Assembly: GCA_947630845.1 (NCBI GenBank)
Contig: CANRJB010000007.1
Coordinates: 1 to 64,000 of the forward strand
Reading direction: 5' to 3'
Length of the DNA: 64,000 nucleotides
From: an uncultured Clostridia bacterium
GTDB lineage: Bacteria; Bacillota; Clostridia; Oscillospirales; Ruminococcaceae
The notes under the pieces are model-generated. The model was not told the origin of the DNA. It saw only the letters and a program-made list of their open reading frames with translations, and did not search any database. This document shows positions 18,761-27,281 of the stretch, piece after piece. Numbering within the stretch: the stretch's first letter is position 1; every line of letters starts with the position of its first letter. The translations under genes and the position numbers were made by a program.

Positions 18761-20148
18761 TATACAACAGCATGACCTTTTGCCTTGATGACATCCACGA
18801 TGCTGTCTACCTGTTTCTGACATTCCTCCTGTGTGACTGCCTCTGCCATGACACGGATGAGCGGCTCTGTGCCGGATTCACGCACTAAAATTCTCCCACT
18901 CTCACCAAGTGCCGCAGTCGCAGCCTCCACTGCCTTCTGCACATCCGGGTCTGCCTGTGCTGCTGCCTTATCCCGGACACGGACATTCACCAGTACCTGC
19001 GGATAGATGGTGACCGGTGCGGCAAGCTCACTCATGGGCTTTTTCTGCGCAAGCATGACTTCCATCATTTTCAGGCTCGTCAGAAGCCCGTCGCCGGTGG
19101 TCGCATATTTGGAGAAGATGATATGCCCCGACTGCTCACCGCCAAGACGGCAGCCATTCTTTACCATGTACTCATAGACATACTTATCGCCGACAGCCGT
19201 CTTTGCATAGCCTGTGCCTGCCTCATCGAATGCTTTGTAAAGCCCGAAATTAGACATGACTGTCGTCACCACGCAGTTGTTGTCCAGCTCGCCGTGTGCC
19301 TTCATGTATTCGCCGCAGATGTAGAGAATGTGGTCGCCGCTGAGCAGTCCGCCCTTCTCGTCCACACACAGGCATCTGTCGGCATCCCCGTCATAGGCAA
19401 AGCCGACATCCATCCCATGCTCCACAACATATTTCTGTAATCCCTCAATATGAGTAGAACCGGCATTGTCGTTGATGTTGATGCCGTTGGGGGCAGCATT
19501 GATGGTGTGGGTCGTAGCACCGAGGGCATCGAACACTGCCTTTGCTACGTTCCATGCCGCACCATTGGCGCAGTCCAGTGCAACTTTCTTTCCCTTGAAG
19601 GAATACAGTCCCAGTGAGATAAGATACCCGATATATCTGTTCCGTCCAGCAACATAGTCCACGGTACAGCCGATGGATTCGCCGGAAGCATAGGGCAGTT
19701 CCGTCCATGTTTCGCCAAATGCTGTAAAGCTGCCGTCAAGATATCCCTCCACAAGGGAAATGGTTTCCTCCTCCATTTTTTCACCGGCAGCATTGATGAG
19801 CTTGATGCCGTTGTCATAATAGGGGTTGTGACTGGCGGAGATCATGATGCCGCAGTCAAATTCATCCACCCTTGTAACATAGGCAACTGACGGCGTGGGG
19901 GTGACATGCAGCAGATAGGCATCTGCACCTGATGCGGTCAGACCGCTGACAAGGGAATACTCAAACATATAGCTTGAACGCCTTGTATCTTTTCCGATGA
20001 CGATCCTTGCCGGGGAGTTGTCGCCCTTGCGGCGTTTGCATTCCCCGTAGTACCAGCCGAGAAATCTGCCTACCTGAAAGGCATGGTCTGCGGTCAGGTT
20101 CACATTTGCCTCTCCACGGAAACCGTCAGTTCCGAAATACTTACCCAT
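18760..20148 (-). CDS. glmM: Phosphoglucosamine mutase
   Basis: GlmM converts glucosamine-6-phosphate to glucosamine-1-phosphate for UDP-GlcNAc and peptidoglycan synthesis. The 462-residue product begins GKYFGTDGFRGEAN and contains the phosphoserine loop ISASHNPYYDNGIK, the metal loop DGDADRC, the sugar-binding GGEQSGHI and the C-terminal phosphate-binding RESGTEPLIRVM. Start ATG 20148 follows AAGGAG at nine bases; an upstream in-frame ATG (20172) has no comparable site and precedes the family start. Confidence 0.96.
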   Translation of the reverse strand: MGKYFGTDGFRGEANVNLTADHAFQVGRFLGWYYGECKRRKGDNSPARIVIGKDTRRSSYMFEYSLVSGLTASGADAYLLHVTPTPSVAYVTRVDEFDCGIMISASHNPYYDNGIKLINAAGEKMEEETISLVEGYLDGSFTAFGETWTELPYASGESIGCTVDYVAGRNRYIGYLISLGLYSFKGKKVALDCANGAAWNVAKAVFDALGATTHTINAAPNGININDNAGSTHIEGLQKYVVEHGMDVGFAYDGDADRCLCVDEKGGLLSGDHILYICGEYMKAHGELDNNCVVTTVMSNFGLYKAFDEAGTGYAKTAVGDKYVYEYMVKNGCRLGGEQSGHIIFSKYATTGDGLLTSLKMMEVMLAQKKPMSELAAPVTIYPQVLVNVRVRDKAAAQADPDVQKAVEAATAALGESGRILVRESGTEPLIRVMAEAVTQEECQKQVDSIVDVIKAKGHAVV

Positions 20149-20238
20149 ATCCAAAAACTCCTTACCGAACATAATGCCGGCTGTACAAATCAGCCATTAC
20201 CCGAACCGCATTTCTGCCGACGTTCAGGGCACAATTTC

Positions 20239-20267
20239 ATTATACCATACATTCCATGAAAATGCAA
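20239..20267 (-). promoter_or_regulatory. Promoter of glmM
   Basis: Minus-strand TTGCAT (20267-20262), 17-bp spacer, TATAAT (20244-20239). Confidence 0.7.
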
Positions 20268-20296
20268 GTACTTTTATGCATTCAAAACAGCCAACA

Positions 20297-21084
20297 TCAT
20301 GACTGCGTTCTGAGCAGTTCTTTTTTCATCAGAGCAAGGTCAATGACGTTGAGAATGCCGTCGCCGTTGATGTCGCAGTTTTCTGCATGAGAAAGAGAAC
20401 CGCCTGTCAGTATGTACTTCTGCATGGCAATGACATCGGTCAGGGTGAGTTCACCGTCGCCGTCGGCATCGCCCGGTATGTCTTCGGTTCCGCCCTGTTC
20501 AGGGGCTTCGCCTAAGCTCTTGAAGTTGTAGCCCCAATTTTCGGCATAGGTTTGGGCGGTGGAATTTTCGTAGCCGTAGATTGTGCCAGTGAAATAACCA
20601 TTTTTTCCTCATCCCGTACATTGCAAAATGTGTCTGCACCATCAAAAATTTCACAGTCCGGATTTTCTATCGTGATAGAAGCAAGGTCACTGCAAACAGA
20701 AAAAGTACATTTCCCGATGCTTTCCACGCTGGATGGAATCGTCACAGAAGTCAGGGATTCGCAGTTCTCAAAGGCAATAGCACTGATGCTCGTCACACCT
20801 TCCTCAATTACTGCCGTGGTATACTCCAGACCAGTCCACGGGCATCTATTAACATACGAATCGTAATTATCCATCTCCCCCGTTCCACTGATAGTCAGCG
20901 TTCCGGTGCTTTCATCAAAATTCCATGTCAGGTTTTCGCCGCACGTTCCGGAAGTTGCCCCATCCTGCGCAAGGGCTGCGATCTCCTGCCCGATCTCTGC
21001 CGCATACACCGGCATCCCCATCGTTCCGACACAGCATGCCATCAGTACCGCCGCAATGGCTTTTATTGTCTTCAACGTTTTCAT
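20297..21084 (-). pseudogene. Secreted LRR_5/BspA-like dockerin protein, frameshifted at an A6 run
   Basis: The 5' frame encodes a signal peptide (about residues 1-29, ending PVYAA) and BspA-type leucine-rich repeats (SLTSVTIPSSVESIG). It then runs into a non-homologous tail and stops at 20512. Shifting frame at the A6 run (T6 on the plus strand, 20601-20606) restores GYFTGTIYGYENSTAQ, which matches the neighbouring paralogue. It continues through a complete dockerin type I module with two calcium-loop repeats (GDADGDGELTLTDVIAMQK and CDINGDGILNVIDLALMKK) to a TGA at 20297-20299. One extra A would rejoin the frames. It may be a real mutation, a sequencing error or slippage-mediated expression. 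ATG 21084 has GGAGGT upstream. Confidence 0.85.
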
Positions 21085-21133
21085 TTCCTTACCTCCATCA
21101 TGAATTGTAATTCAGCACTATGAGTTATACTTT

Positions 21134-21162
21134 ATTATACCACGTATGCCGGAGTTTGTCAA
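21134..21162 (-). promoter_or_regulatory. Promoter of the frameshifted dockerin gene
   Basis: Minus-strand TTGACA (21162-21157), 17-bp spacer, TATAAT (21139-21134). The -35 box begins inside the T-rich tail of the preceding terminator. Confidence 0.8.
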
Positions 21163-21198
21163 TAAAAACAGCAGATGCTCTCCGCAAGCATCTGCTGT
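21162..21198 (-). terminator. Terminator of the CAP-LRR-dockerin gene
   Basis: Minus-strand hairpin of 12 bp (ACAGCAGATGCT 21198-21187 with AGCATCTGCTGT 21179-21168) followed by TTTTTATT. Confidence 0.88.
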
Positions 21199-21204
21199 AT
21201 TGGT

Positions 21205-22791
21205 TCATGCTTTGACGTAGTCATCAATGGTAATGTCCTCACCTGCACCGACAACAGCGATATACTGCAAAATGAGGGCAGCATCACCAGTGTCCAGATC
21301 GCCGCCGTTGAGGTTGGCAGCAGTGTTCTGTGCATCCGTGAAGGATGGCTTTGCGCCTGCGCCGATACTTGCAATTTCAACAAGAATTGCGGCAGCATCG
21401 CTCGTGCTGATAACACCGTCGCCGTCAACATCGCCGATGCTGTATTCCGGGGTGGGGCGTTCATCTAAGCTCTTGAAGGTGTAATTGTATTTTTCGGCAT
21501 GGGCTTGTGCGGTGGAATTGGTGTAGCCGTAAATTGTGCCCGTGAAAGTGCATTCATCATTAACATAGTCATTGGTAATTGTGTATGGGCTATCAAATAT
21601 CTCACAATCAGGATTCTCAATGGTAACAGAAATCAATTTATAACAGCCATCAAAACTACCATTTCCAATACTCGTCACACTGGCGGGAATGATCACGGAA
21701 GTCATATTCTGACACCATAAAAAAGCACTTTCTCCAATGCTTGTCACGCCGTCCGGAATGACGTATTCACCCTCCACCAGAGTGCTGACACTGATCAGAA
21801 TGTGATTGACAACGCAATATCCGTTTTCGTCTACGATCGCAGAAAGCCACGGTGTGTAAGCAAAGGCGTAACTACCGATGCTCGTCACGCTGTCAGGAAT
21901 CGTCACAGAGGTCAGAGATCCACAGTACTCAAAAGCTTCAAAGCCGATACTCGTCACACCGTCCGGTATTGTCACAGAGGGCAGGGAGTCACAGGCAGCA
22001 AAGCCGTAATTGCCGATGCTCGTCAGGCTGTCCGGCATCGTCACAGAACTAAGGGAGAGACATTCATAAAAGGCTGAATTGCCGATGCTCGTCACGCCAT
22101 CTTCGATCACAGCCTCAGTAACTGCCAGACTTTTCCACGGTGCATCCTCATCATCATAATCATTCATCTTCCCCGTTCCGCTGATGGTCAGCGTTCCGGT
22201 GCTTTCGTCAAATTCCCATGTCAGGTTTTCGCCGCATGTGCCCGTAACTGTGGCAGGGGGGTCGGTTGGCTGTGTGGTTGTCTTCTCCGGTATGTAGGCA
22301 TCCGGAAGCTCCACGCCGCCTGTGAACATTTGTACCCAGTAAAGCACATCATCCTGCTCCACGACACCTACACCAATGTACGTAGAAGTTTCACTCAGGA
22401 TATTGGCTCTGTGTCCCTCGGAATTCATCCATGAATTCACGGCTGCTTCCGGTGAAGAACGACCGTAGACACAGTTTTCAGCCGCTGTACGGTATCCGAT
22501 GTTGTTGTCATCAAGGATGGAGAAGCATAACCGACCATCAGGACGGGTGTGCGAATATTGCTCTATGATCTCCGTGGCACGCACCTCTGCGGCATCATTC
22601 AGCACCGGCACAGCCTGCAACGGTTTCAGTCCGGCATTGGCTCGCTGCTCGTTCACAAGCACCACGACTTCATCGGCATAGTCCCTTCTGCTATTTGCAG
22701 CAGATGCGGCAGACGGTCGTATGCAGAGTGATACAGCGGTAACTATCATCACTCCGGCAAGAAATATACTGCCTAATTTTTTTCGTAACAT
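21205..22791 (-). CDS. Secreted CAP-domain protein with LRR_5 repeats and dockerin
   Basis: A 528-residue exported protein: signal peptide (about 1-33), a YkwD-type CAP/SCP domain (about 38-163; LVNEQRANAGLKPL, YSHTRPDGR, AAENC, SEGHRANIL), a proline-threonine linker, BspA-type LRR_5 repeats (about 190-430; SVTIPDGVTSIG units), and a C-terminal dockerin type I-like module (GDVDGDGVISTSDAAAILVE and GDLDTGDAALILQYI). The dockerin implies docking onto a cohesin scaffold outside the cell; no cohesin is in the window. CAP proteins of this kind have poorly known roles at the cell surface. ATG 22791 follows AGGAGG at nine bases; a TTG at 22797 is an alternative start. It is a paralogue of the frameshifted gene downstream. 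Confidence 0.9.
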   Translation of the reverse strand: MLRKKLGSIFLAGVMIVTAVSLCIRPSAASAANSRRDYADEVVVLVNEQRANAGLKPLQAVPVLNDAAEVRATEIIEQYSHTRPDGRLCFSILDDNNIGYRTAAENCVYGRSSPEAAVNSWMNSEGHRANILSETSTYIGVGVVEQDDVLYWVQMFTGGVELPDAYIPEKTTTQPTDPPATVTGTCGENLTWEFDESTGTLTISGTGKMNDYDDEDAPWKSLAVTEAVIEDGVTSIGNSAFYECLSLSSVTMPDSLTSIGNYGFAACDSLPSVTIPDGVTSIGFEAFEYCGSLTSVTIPDSVTSIGSYAFAYTPWLSAIVDENGYCVVNHILISVSTLVEGEYVIPDGVTSIGESAFLWCQNMTSVIIPASVTSIGNGSFDGCYKLISVTIENPDCEIFDSPYTITNDYVNDECTFTGTIYGYTNSTAQAHAEKYNYTFKSLDERPTPEYSIGDVDGDGVISTSDAAAILVEIASIGAGAKPSFTDAQNTAANLNGGDLDTGDAALILQYIAVVGAGEDITIDDYVKA

Positions 22792-22835
22792 ACCCAAAAA
22801 CCTCCTGTGATTTTGAGAAATCTCTCATTGTTCAC

Positions 22836-22864
22836 ATTATAGCATAATTCTCACACTTTGTCAA
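22836..22864 (-). promoter_or_regulatory. Promoter of the CAP-LRR-dockerin gene
   Basis: Minus-strand TTGACA (22864-22859), 17-bp spacer, TATAAT (22841-22836). Confidence 0.82.
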
Positions 22865-22926
22865 TCGCTTTTCAACAAATCGTCTGCTCTTGTCCCTATC
22901 ATGTGTTCCTGCTTCCCCGGCTTATG

Positions 22927-22952
22927 AAAAAACTCCCGTATTGAAACGGGAG
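22927..22952 (-). terminator. Terminator of the GntR-ABC-2 operon
   Basis: Minus-strand CTCCCGT and ACGGGAG arms (22952-22946 and 22939-22933) followed by six T. Confidence 0.88.
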
Positions 22953-22959
22953 CTTTCTG

Positions 22960-23628
22960 CTAAAATTCCTTTTTTCTTGCCCAGACAAAACTCTTCCAGA
23001 CCATCCATGCCGACGATCCAAGCAGAAGTCCTGCTGCCGGCAGCAGGAGCAGAAACCACTGCACTTCCTCTTTGTAGTGAAGTGCAAGAAATATGCTCAC
23101 GCCACACAGTACACCGGCAATGATTATGACAGCTAACATGACCATTCGTGCCTTTGTCGATTCAAACTTCATGGACAATCCGATCTCCCAGCACCCTAAA
23201 AGCAACGTGGCAATAAAGAGTACAAGACAGAAAATGAGCTGTTGAAATACATACTCCCAACGCATCGCACCGGAAACGATCAGCGTCATAAAGTTGCATA
23301 ATGTTCCGATCAATGAACCGATCCCGGCATACATGATGTGGGAGAGATATTTTGCGGCGACATAGCTGCTGCGCCTGACAGGTGTTGCAAACACATACTG
23401 CATATAGCCGCAGCGTTCGTCATAGACAAAAGAATTGAGCGTCAGATTGATCGCTAATATCACCATCACAGGGGAAAGTGAATTGAAGGTCGAAATCGGG
23501 TTATAGGCAATGCTGTCTGAACTGCTCTTTGTGAATACAGGGAACAGCAATGCAAAGACGGCTAACAGCGCATAATACTTGAATTCCTTCCGCAGCAGAT
23601 ACATATCTTTCAGAATCAGACCCTTCAT
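22960..23628 (-). CDS. ABC-2 type transporter permease
   Basis: A 222-residue membrane protein with about six hydrophobic segments and the ABC-2 feature of a conserved region after the second helix (YDERCGYMQYVFATPVRRSSYVAAKYLSH). It is the last gene of the regulator-ATPase-permease unit; its start overlaps the ATPase stop. Substrate unknown; YtrA-linked systems of this layout often answer cell-envelope-active compounds, which is inference here. Confidence 0.88.
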   Translation of the reverse strand: MKGLILKDMYLLRKEFKYYALLAVFALLFPVFTKSSSDSIAYNPISTFNSLSPVMVILAINLTLNSFVYDERCGYMQYVFATPVRRSSYVAAKYLSHIMYAGIGSLIGTLCNFMTLIVSGAMRWEYVFQQLIFCLVLFIATLLLGCWEIGLSMKFESTKARMVMLAVIIIAGVLCGVSIFLALHYKEEVQWFLLLLPAAGLLLGSSAWMVWKSFVWARKKEF

Positions 23629-24482
23629 GACTGTTCTCCTTTCACATACATCAGCATGATCTCGTCAATACTTGCTCTGTCAAGCTGACAGGACACCTTG
23701 CCTTCAAGTGCCGCTCCCTCCGGCAGCAACACCTCATAACTGTAGTCCTGTTTCCGCCAGACTGCGCCTTTTTCCGTTTTCAGGCGATGAAATTCCTGTT
23801 CTCCGCAGCGAGCAATGCGGAACTGGTATTGCAGCTCATAGGTCGGACGGGTGAACAGCAGGCTGCCGTTGTGCAGAAATGTGACATAGTCTGCCGCTTT
23901 CTCCAGATCAGCCGTAATGTGCGTGGATAACAGGATGCTGTGCGTTTCGTCCTGCACAAAGTCCAGAAAAATATCCATCAGCTCATCCCTTACGACCGGG
24001 TCAAGTCCGGCAGTCGGTTCATCAAGCAGCAGCAATCTTGCATGGTGTGAGAATGCCGCCGCAAGGTTCAGTTTCATCTGCATGCCCTTTGAAAAGCCTT
24101 TGATCTGTGACTTCATGGGGAGGTCGAACCGCTGCAAGAATTTCTCGTAGCAGTCCGCATCCCAGTTGGGGTAGAGTTTCGCATGTATCCGTCCGACCCA
24201 TTCCGGTGTCATCTGCTCATGAAAATGCATGCTGTCAAAGCAGACTCCGATCTGCTCCATCACGGTTTTGTCGTTGGTGTCCAGCTTTTTGTCACAGTAG
24301 AACACCTCTCCGGCATCCGGCTGTATCAGTCCCAGAATCGCCTTGATAAGCGTACTTTTTCCTGCACCATTCTCTCCGATCAGTCCCATGATACAGCCCT
24401 GCGGAATGTGCAGGCTCACATCTGACAGGCGGAATCTTCCGAGATCCTTTGTCAGATCGCTGATTTCCAGAATGTCCATCAT
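23625..24482 (-). CDS. ABC transporter ATP-binding protein
   Basis: A 285-residue ATPase with Walker A GENGAGKSTLIKAI, a signature degenerate to FSKGMQMKLNLAAA, Walker B LLLLDEPTAGLDP and switch histidine in LSTHITADLE. Its C-terminal 70 residues are the extension common in ABC-2 ATPases. The start region overlaps the end of the GntR regulator gene, with GAGGAGG as ribosome-binding site; either of two adjacent Met codons could start it. Confidence 0.93.
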   Translation of the reverse strand: MMDILEISDLTKDLGRFRLSDVSLHIPQGCIMGLIGENGAGKSTLIKAILGLIQPDAGEVFYCDKKLDTNDKTVMEQIGVCFDSMHFHEQMTPEWVGRIHAKLYPNWDADCYEKFLQRFDLPMKSQIKGFSKGMQMKLNLAAAFSHHARLLLLDEPTAGLDPVVRDELMDIFLDFVQDETHSILLSTHITADLEKAADYVTFLHNGSLLFTRPTYELQYQFRIARCGEQEFHRLKTEKGAVWRKQDYSYEVLLPEGAALEGKVSCQLDRASIDEIMLMYVKGEQS

Positions 24483-24862
24483 GCATCCTCCTCATAAAAT
24501 AATTTCAACAGCTCCTGCATCTTTTCCAACGAAATACCGCAGGAACGCCCGATCTCTGCCGCCTGCGCCAGATGCTCCTCTGCCTGACGCTGCTGTTCTT
24601 CCTGATAAAATTCCCTGCCCCCGACGGCGACAAAGCTTCCCCGTCCAACGGTCGTTTCAATAAAGCCGTCTCTTTGCAGAGTTTCATAAGCTTTCTGCAC
24701 TGTAATGACGCTGATATGCAGCGATTTTGCCAACGCACGCATGGACGGGATGGGTTCGCCCTGCTGCAATTGTCCGCTCATGACTTTTGCCTTGATCTGT
24801 GAAACGATCTGTTCATAGAGCGGTTGGTTGGTATTGGTACTGATGATGATTTCAAGCTGCAA
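24479..24862 (-). CDS. GntR-family (YtrA subfamily) transcriptional regulator
   Basis: A 127-residue repressor-type protein: winged helix-turn-helix at about residues 12-75 (QPLYEQIVSQIKAKVMSG, IPSMRALAKSLHISVITVQK, GRGSFV) and a short C-terminal helical dimerisation tail as in YtrA proteins. I set the start at TTG 24862 because AAGGAAG lies six bases upstream; this is not certain. It is the first gene of its operon and sits under a promoter overlapped by palindromic sites, fitting autorepression relieved by a ligand. Confidence 0.88.
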   Translation of the reverse strand: MQLEIIISTNTNQPLYEQIVSQIKAKVMSGQLQQGEPIPSMRALAKSLHISVITVQKAYETLQRDGFIETTVGRGSFVAVGGREFYQEEQQRQAEEHLAQAAEIGRSCGISLEKMQELLKLFYEEDA

Positions 24863-24880
24863 ACGATCACTTCCTTTCAA

Positions 24881-24897
24881 TTGTACTTATCGTACAA
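24881..24897. promoter_or_regulatory. Candidate operator of the YtrA-type regulator
   Basis: Inverted repeat TTGTAC-N5-GTACAA between the -10 box and the TTG start. AGTACA half-sites recur at 24897-24902 and 24917-24922, so several regulator dimers could bind here. Confidence 0.55.
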
Positions 24898-24901
24898 GTA
24901 C

Positions 24902-24930
24902 ATTATAGCACATTCAAGTACACTTGTCAA
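24902..24930 (-). promoter_or_regulatory. Promoter of the GntR-ABC-2 operon
   Basis: Minus-strand TTGACA (24930-24925), 17-bp spacer, TATAAT (24907-24902). Confidence 0.85.
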
Positions 24931-24976
24931 TAGCTTTTTCAAAAAATTTTCCGGCTGCCTTTACAGTAACACAGCA

Positions 24977-25010
24977 ATGCCCCCTCTGCACTTTCATGCA
25001 AAGGGGGCAT
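24977..25010 (-). terminator. Hairpin downstream of the AI-2E-family gene
   Basis: Arms ATGCCCCCTCTGCA (24977-24990) and TGCAAAGGGGGCAT (24997-25010) pair with one mismatch. There is no strong T-run on the minus strand. Its stem resembles hairpins at 18731, 43330 and 63383. Confidence 0.6.
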
Positions 25011-25016
25011 AACACA

Positions 25017-26306
25017 TTACTTTTCAGCTCCGGTTTTTTCCGTTTCGGTCTTTTCTGCTCCGGATTTTTCAGATTTTGTTTTTTTCGGATGCTTAGGCTT
25101 TTTCGGCTGTTTCGGGGGGTAGAAAGTGTTGTGGTAGTCATCCACCATGTCGCTCTTGCCATGCTTTCCCAGTCCGAAATAGATCAGCCGCCGGATAATG
25201 TCGTAGATCACCGCAAACAACGGCACTCCCACGATCATGCCCACGATGCCCCACAAATCACCAAACAACAGAATCGAAAACAATACCCAGAAACTCGACA
25301 GTCCCGTTGAATCCCCTAAGATCTTCGGTCCGAGGACGTTCCCGTCAAACTGCTGAAGTACGATGACAAAAATCAGGAAGTACAACGCCTGTATCGGATT
25401 TTCAAGAAGAAGCAGAATGATACAGGGGATCGCTCCGATGAACGGTCCGAAAAATGGGATGATATTCGTCACGCCGACGATCACGCTGATGAGTGCCGCT
25501 GATGGGAATCCCAGAATCACTGACCCGATGAAACAGAGCATTCCGATGATGACGGAATCAAGAAGTTTTCCCATCAGAAAACCATTGAACATCTTGTCGG
25601 CATAGAGGATCTCCTCCTCGATGTGTACTGCCCATTGCTGCGGAAAGATGCCGTTCAGGAGCATCTTGCCCTGTACAGCAAATTTCTTGCGGCTTGCAAG
25701 GAAATAGACCGAAATGAGCAGACCCAGAAACAGATTCTTCAACGTGGTAAAAATCATTGCCACCGATGAACCGAGGGTATTGAGAATCGTCCCCACGGAA
25801 GGCAGGAGCTTGTCCGTCAGCCAGTTCTCCACATATGCCGATGCAGCCGTGAACAGCTCGTCCCAGTAGTTTTGCAGTATAGGTTCCTGTTCAAACAGAT
25901 CGTGGAGCCTGCCCTGCACGGTAGTCAGTTGTCCCGGTATGCTTTCCGAGAGGGAAACGATGCTGTCCCAGACCTGCGGTATGACCAGCATCACCAACAC
26001 AAATATTGCAGCCGTTGCCAACAGCACGGATATGACGATAGACAGCACTGATACGGCGGTACTTTTCGTTTGCAGCGGCGGACAGATGCGCTGGAGCAGC
26101 TTTTCAAGCTTGTTGCACAGCGGCGCAAGGATATAGGCAAAGACCGCACCATAGATGAACGGCTTCATGATGCCCGTGACCGTCACAAGCCCTGCTGTGA
26201 CCTGTTCGATCCGCAGCAGGATGAAATAGATCAGGATGCAGACCACAAAGACAAGAACACCTGTCAGACCGAGTTTGAAATATTTTTTATTTTCCTCATG
26301 TTTCAT
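25017..26306 (-). CDS. AI-2E family (UPF0118/PerM) transporter
   Basis: A 429-residue polytopic protein with about seven or eight membrane segments. The family core is in the C-terminal half (IPFFGPFIGAIPCII, DGNVLGPKILGDSTGLSSFWVL, GVPLFAVIYDIIRR). It ends in an unusual Lys/Pro/Glu-rich tail from about residue 392. Family members include a proposed AI-2 exporter and Na+/H+ antiporters, so transport of the LuxS product must not be assumed. AGAGG precedes ATG 26306, and its own promoter is at 26338-26366. Confidence 0.88.
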   Translation of the reverse strand: MKHEENKKYFKLGLTGVLVFVVCILIYFILLRIEQVTAGLVTVTGIMKPFIYGAVFAYILAPLCNKLEKLLQRICPPLQTKSTAVSVLSIVISVLLATAAIFVLVMLVIPQVWDSIVSLSESIPGQLTTVQGRLHDLFEQEPILQNYWDELFTAASAYVENWLTDKLLPSVGTILNTLGSSVAMIFTTLKNLFLGLLISVYFLASRKKFAVQGKMLLNGIFPQQWAVHIEEEILYADKMFNGFLMGKLLDSVIIGMLCFIGSVILGFPSAALISVIVGVTNIIPFFGPFIGAIPCIILLLLENPIQALYFLIFVIVLQQFDGNVLGPKILGDSTGLSSFWVLFSILLFGDLWGIVGMIVGVPLFAVIYDIIRRLIYFGLGKHGKSDMVDDYHNTFYPPKQPKKPKHPKKTKSEKSGAEKTETEKTGAEK

Positions 26307-26337
26307 GGACGAACCTCTTTTCTATATGTTCGTCATT

Positions 26338-26366
26338 ATTATAGCACAGAAAGGACAATTTTGCAA
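26338..26366 (-). promoter_or_regulatory. Promoter of the AI-2E-family gene
   Basis: Minus-strand TTGCAA (26366-26361), 17-bp spacer, TATAAT (26343-26338). Confidence 0.7.
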
Positions 26367-26463
26367 GTAAAATCCTTTTTTTTCCATGAAAACGCCCTAC
26401 AAAAAACAAATTGCACAAATCTATATATCGTGTTTTGTGCAGAATATCGAAATTCTGACAAAG

Positions 26464-26497
26464 ACCTTGACCCTCACCCTGCATGAAGGTTTATACT
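26464..26497 (+). promoter_or_regulatory. MerR-type promoter/operator of the 26535 regulator gene
   Basis: TTGACC (26467-26472) and TATACT (26492-26497) are separated by 19 bp, the overlong spacer typical of MerR-activated promoters. An imperfect dyad (ACCTT at 26464-26468, AAGGT at 26486-26490) lies across the -35 box and spacer. This suggests direct self-control by the MerR protein. Confidence 0.65.
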
Positions 26498-26534
26498 ATA
26501 GACATCAGATTTTCAGATCACAGAAAGGGGGAAT

Positions 26535-27281
26535 ATGATGATAGAGGAAACAGAACAGAAACTGATGCGCATCGGCGAGGTGAGCAAACTCGTCGGCATC
26601 GCAGACAGCAAGCTCCGGCTGTATGACAAGGAGGGTGTGCTTGTGCCATCCGTGCGTGACCCGGAGACGGGGTACCGGTACTACACGCAGGAAGATGTCC
26701 GGCGGCTTGAACGGGTGCTGCTGCTCCGGCGGTTTGAGGTAAGTCTGGAGGACATCAAGGCAGCTCTCGATACGGATGCCCTCGACACCATCCTTGTATC
26801 CCGGATCGACCGGCTCAAGGAGGAGATCGACAAGAAGTCCGCACAGCTTGACCTCGCCTGCACACTGCGTGACACAGGCACGCTTGCCCACATGGAGGAT
26901 GCCACTCCGGAGGAGACGGCGTTCTTTGAGGAGCTGCTTGACATCCGCAGCATTGCCCACACCCTCGATACCACGGAATCCGCCCGGAAAGAACTCGGTG
27001 ATGATGGTCAGACCCTCTGGGATCACTTAGAACCGCAGCTTACGGCACTCTGTAAGCTATGGGAGAACGGTGCGGCAGCCGGATCGGAGGAGGTGCAGCA
27101 GCTGATCGGGGAGATCGCCGGACAGATGTCACACTCCCTCATGCTGATCGTGATGCGCACGGCTGCACAGTTTTTCCGGAGTGAAAATGCCCTCACCAAT
27201 GCCGTGAACATCCAGCTCGGAGAAGGAGCATCGGCATTTCTGGCAAAGGCAGCGGAGGACTATTTGTCTGAAGGGGACTAA
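26535..27281 (+). CDS. MerR-family transcriptional regulator
   Basis: A 248-residue regulator. The N-terminal MerR helix-turn-helix (LMRIGEVSKLVGIADSKLRLYDKEGVL, with PETGYRYYTQEDV wing) spans about residues 9-80, followed by a coiled coil (about 85-115) and a C-terminal helical effector domain of unknown ligand. AAAGGGGG lies just ahead of the two adjacent start Met codons. It meets the XRE gene tail to tail with no spacer. No obvious target operon lies beside it, apart from its own promoter. Confidence 0.9.
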   Translation: MMIEETEQKLMRIGEVSKLVGIADSKLRLYDKEGVLVPSVRDPETGYRYYTQEDVRRLERVLLLRRFEVSLEDIKAALDTDALDTILVSRIDRLKEEIDKKSAQLDLACTLRDTGTLAHMEDATPEETAFFEELLDIRSIAHTLDTTESARKELGDDGQTLWDHLEPQLTALCKLWENGAAAGSEEVQQLIGEIAGQMSHSLMLIVMRTAAQFFRSENALTNAVNIQLGEGASAFLAKAAEDYLSEGD

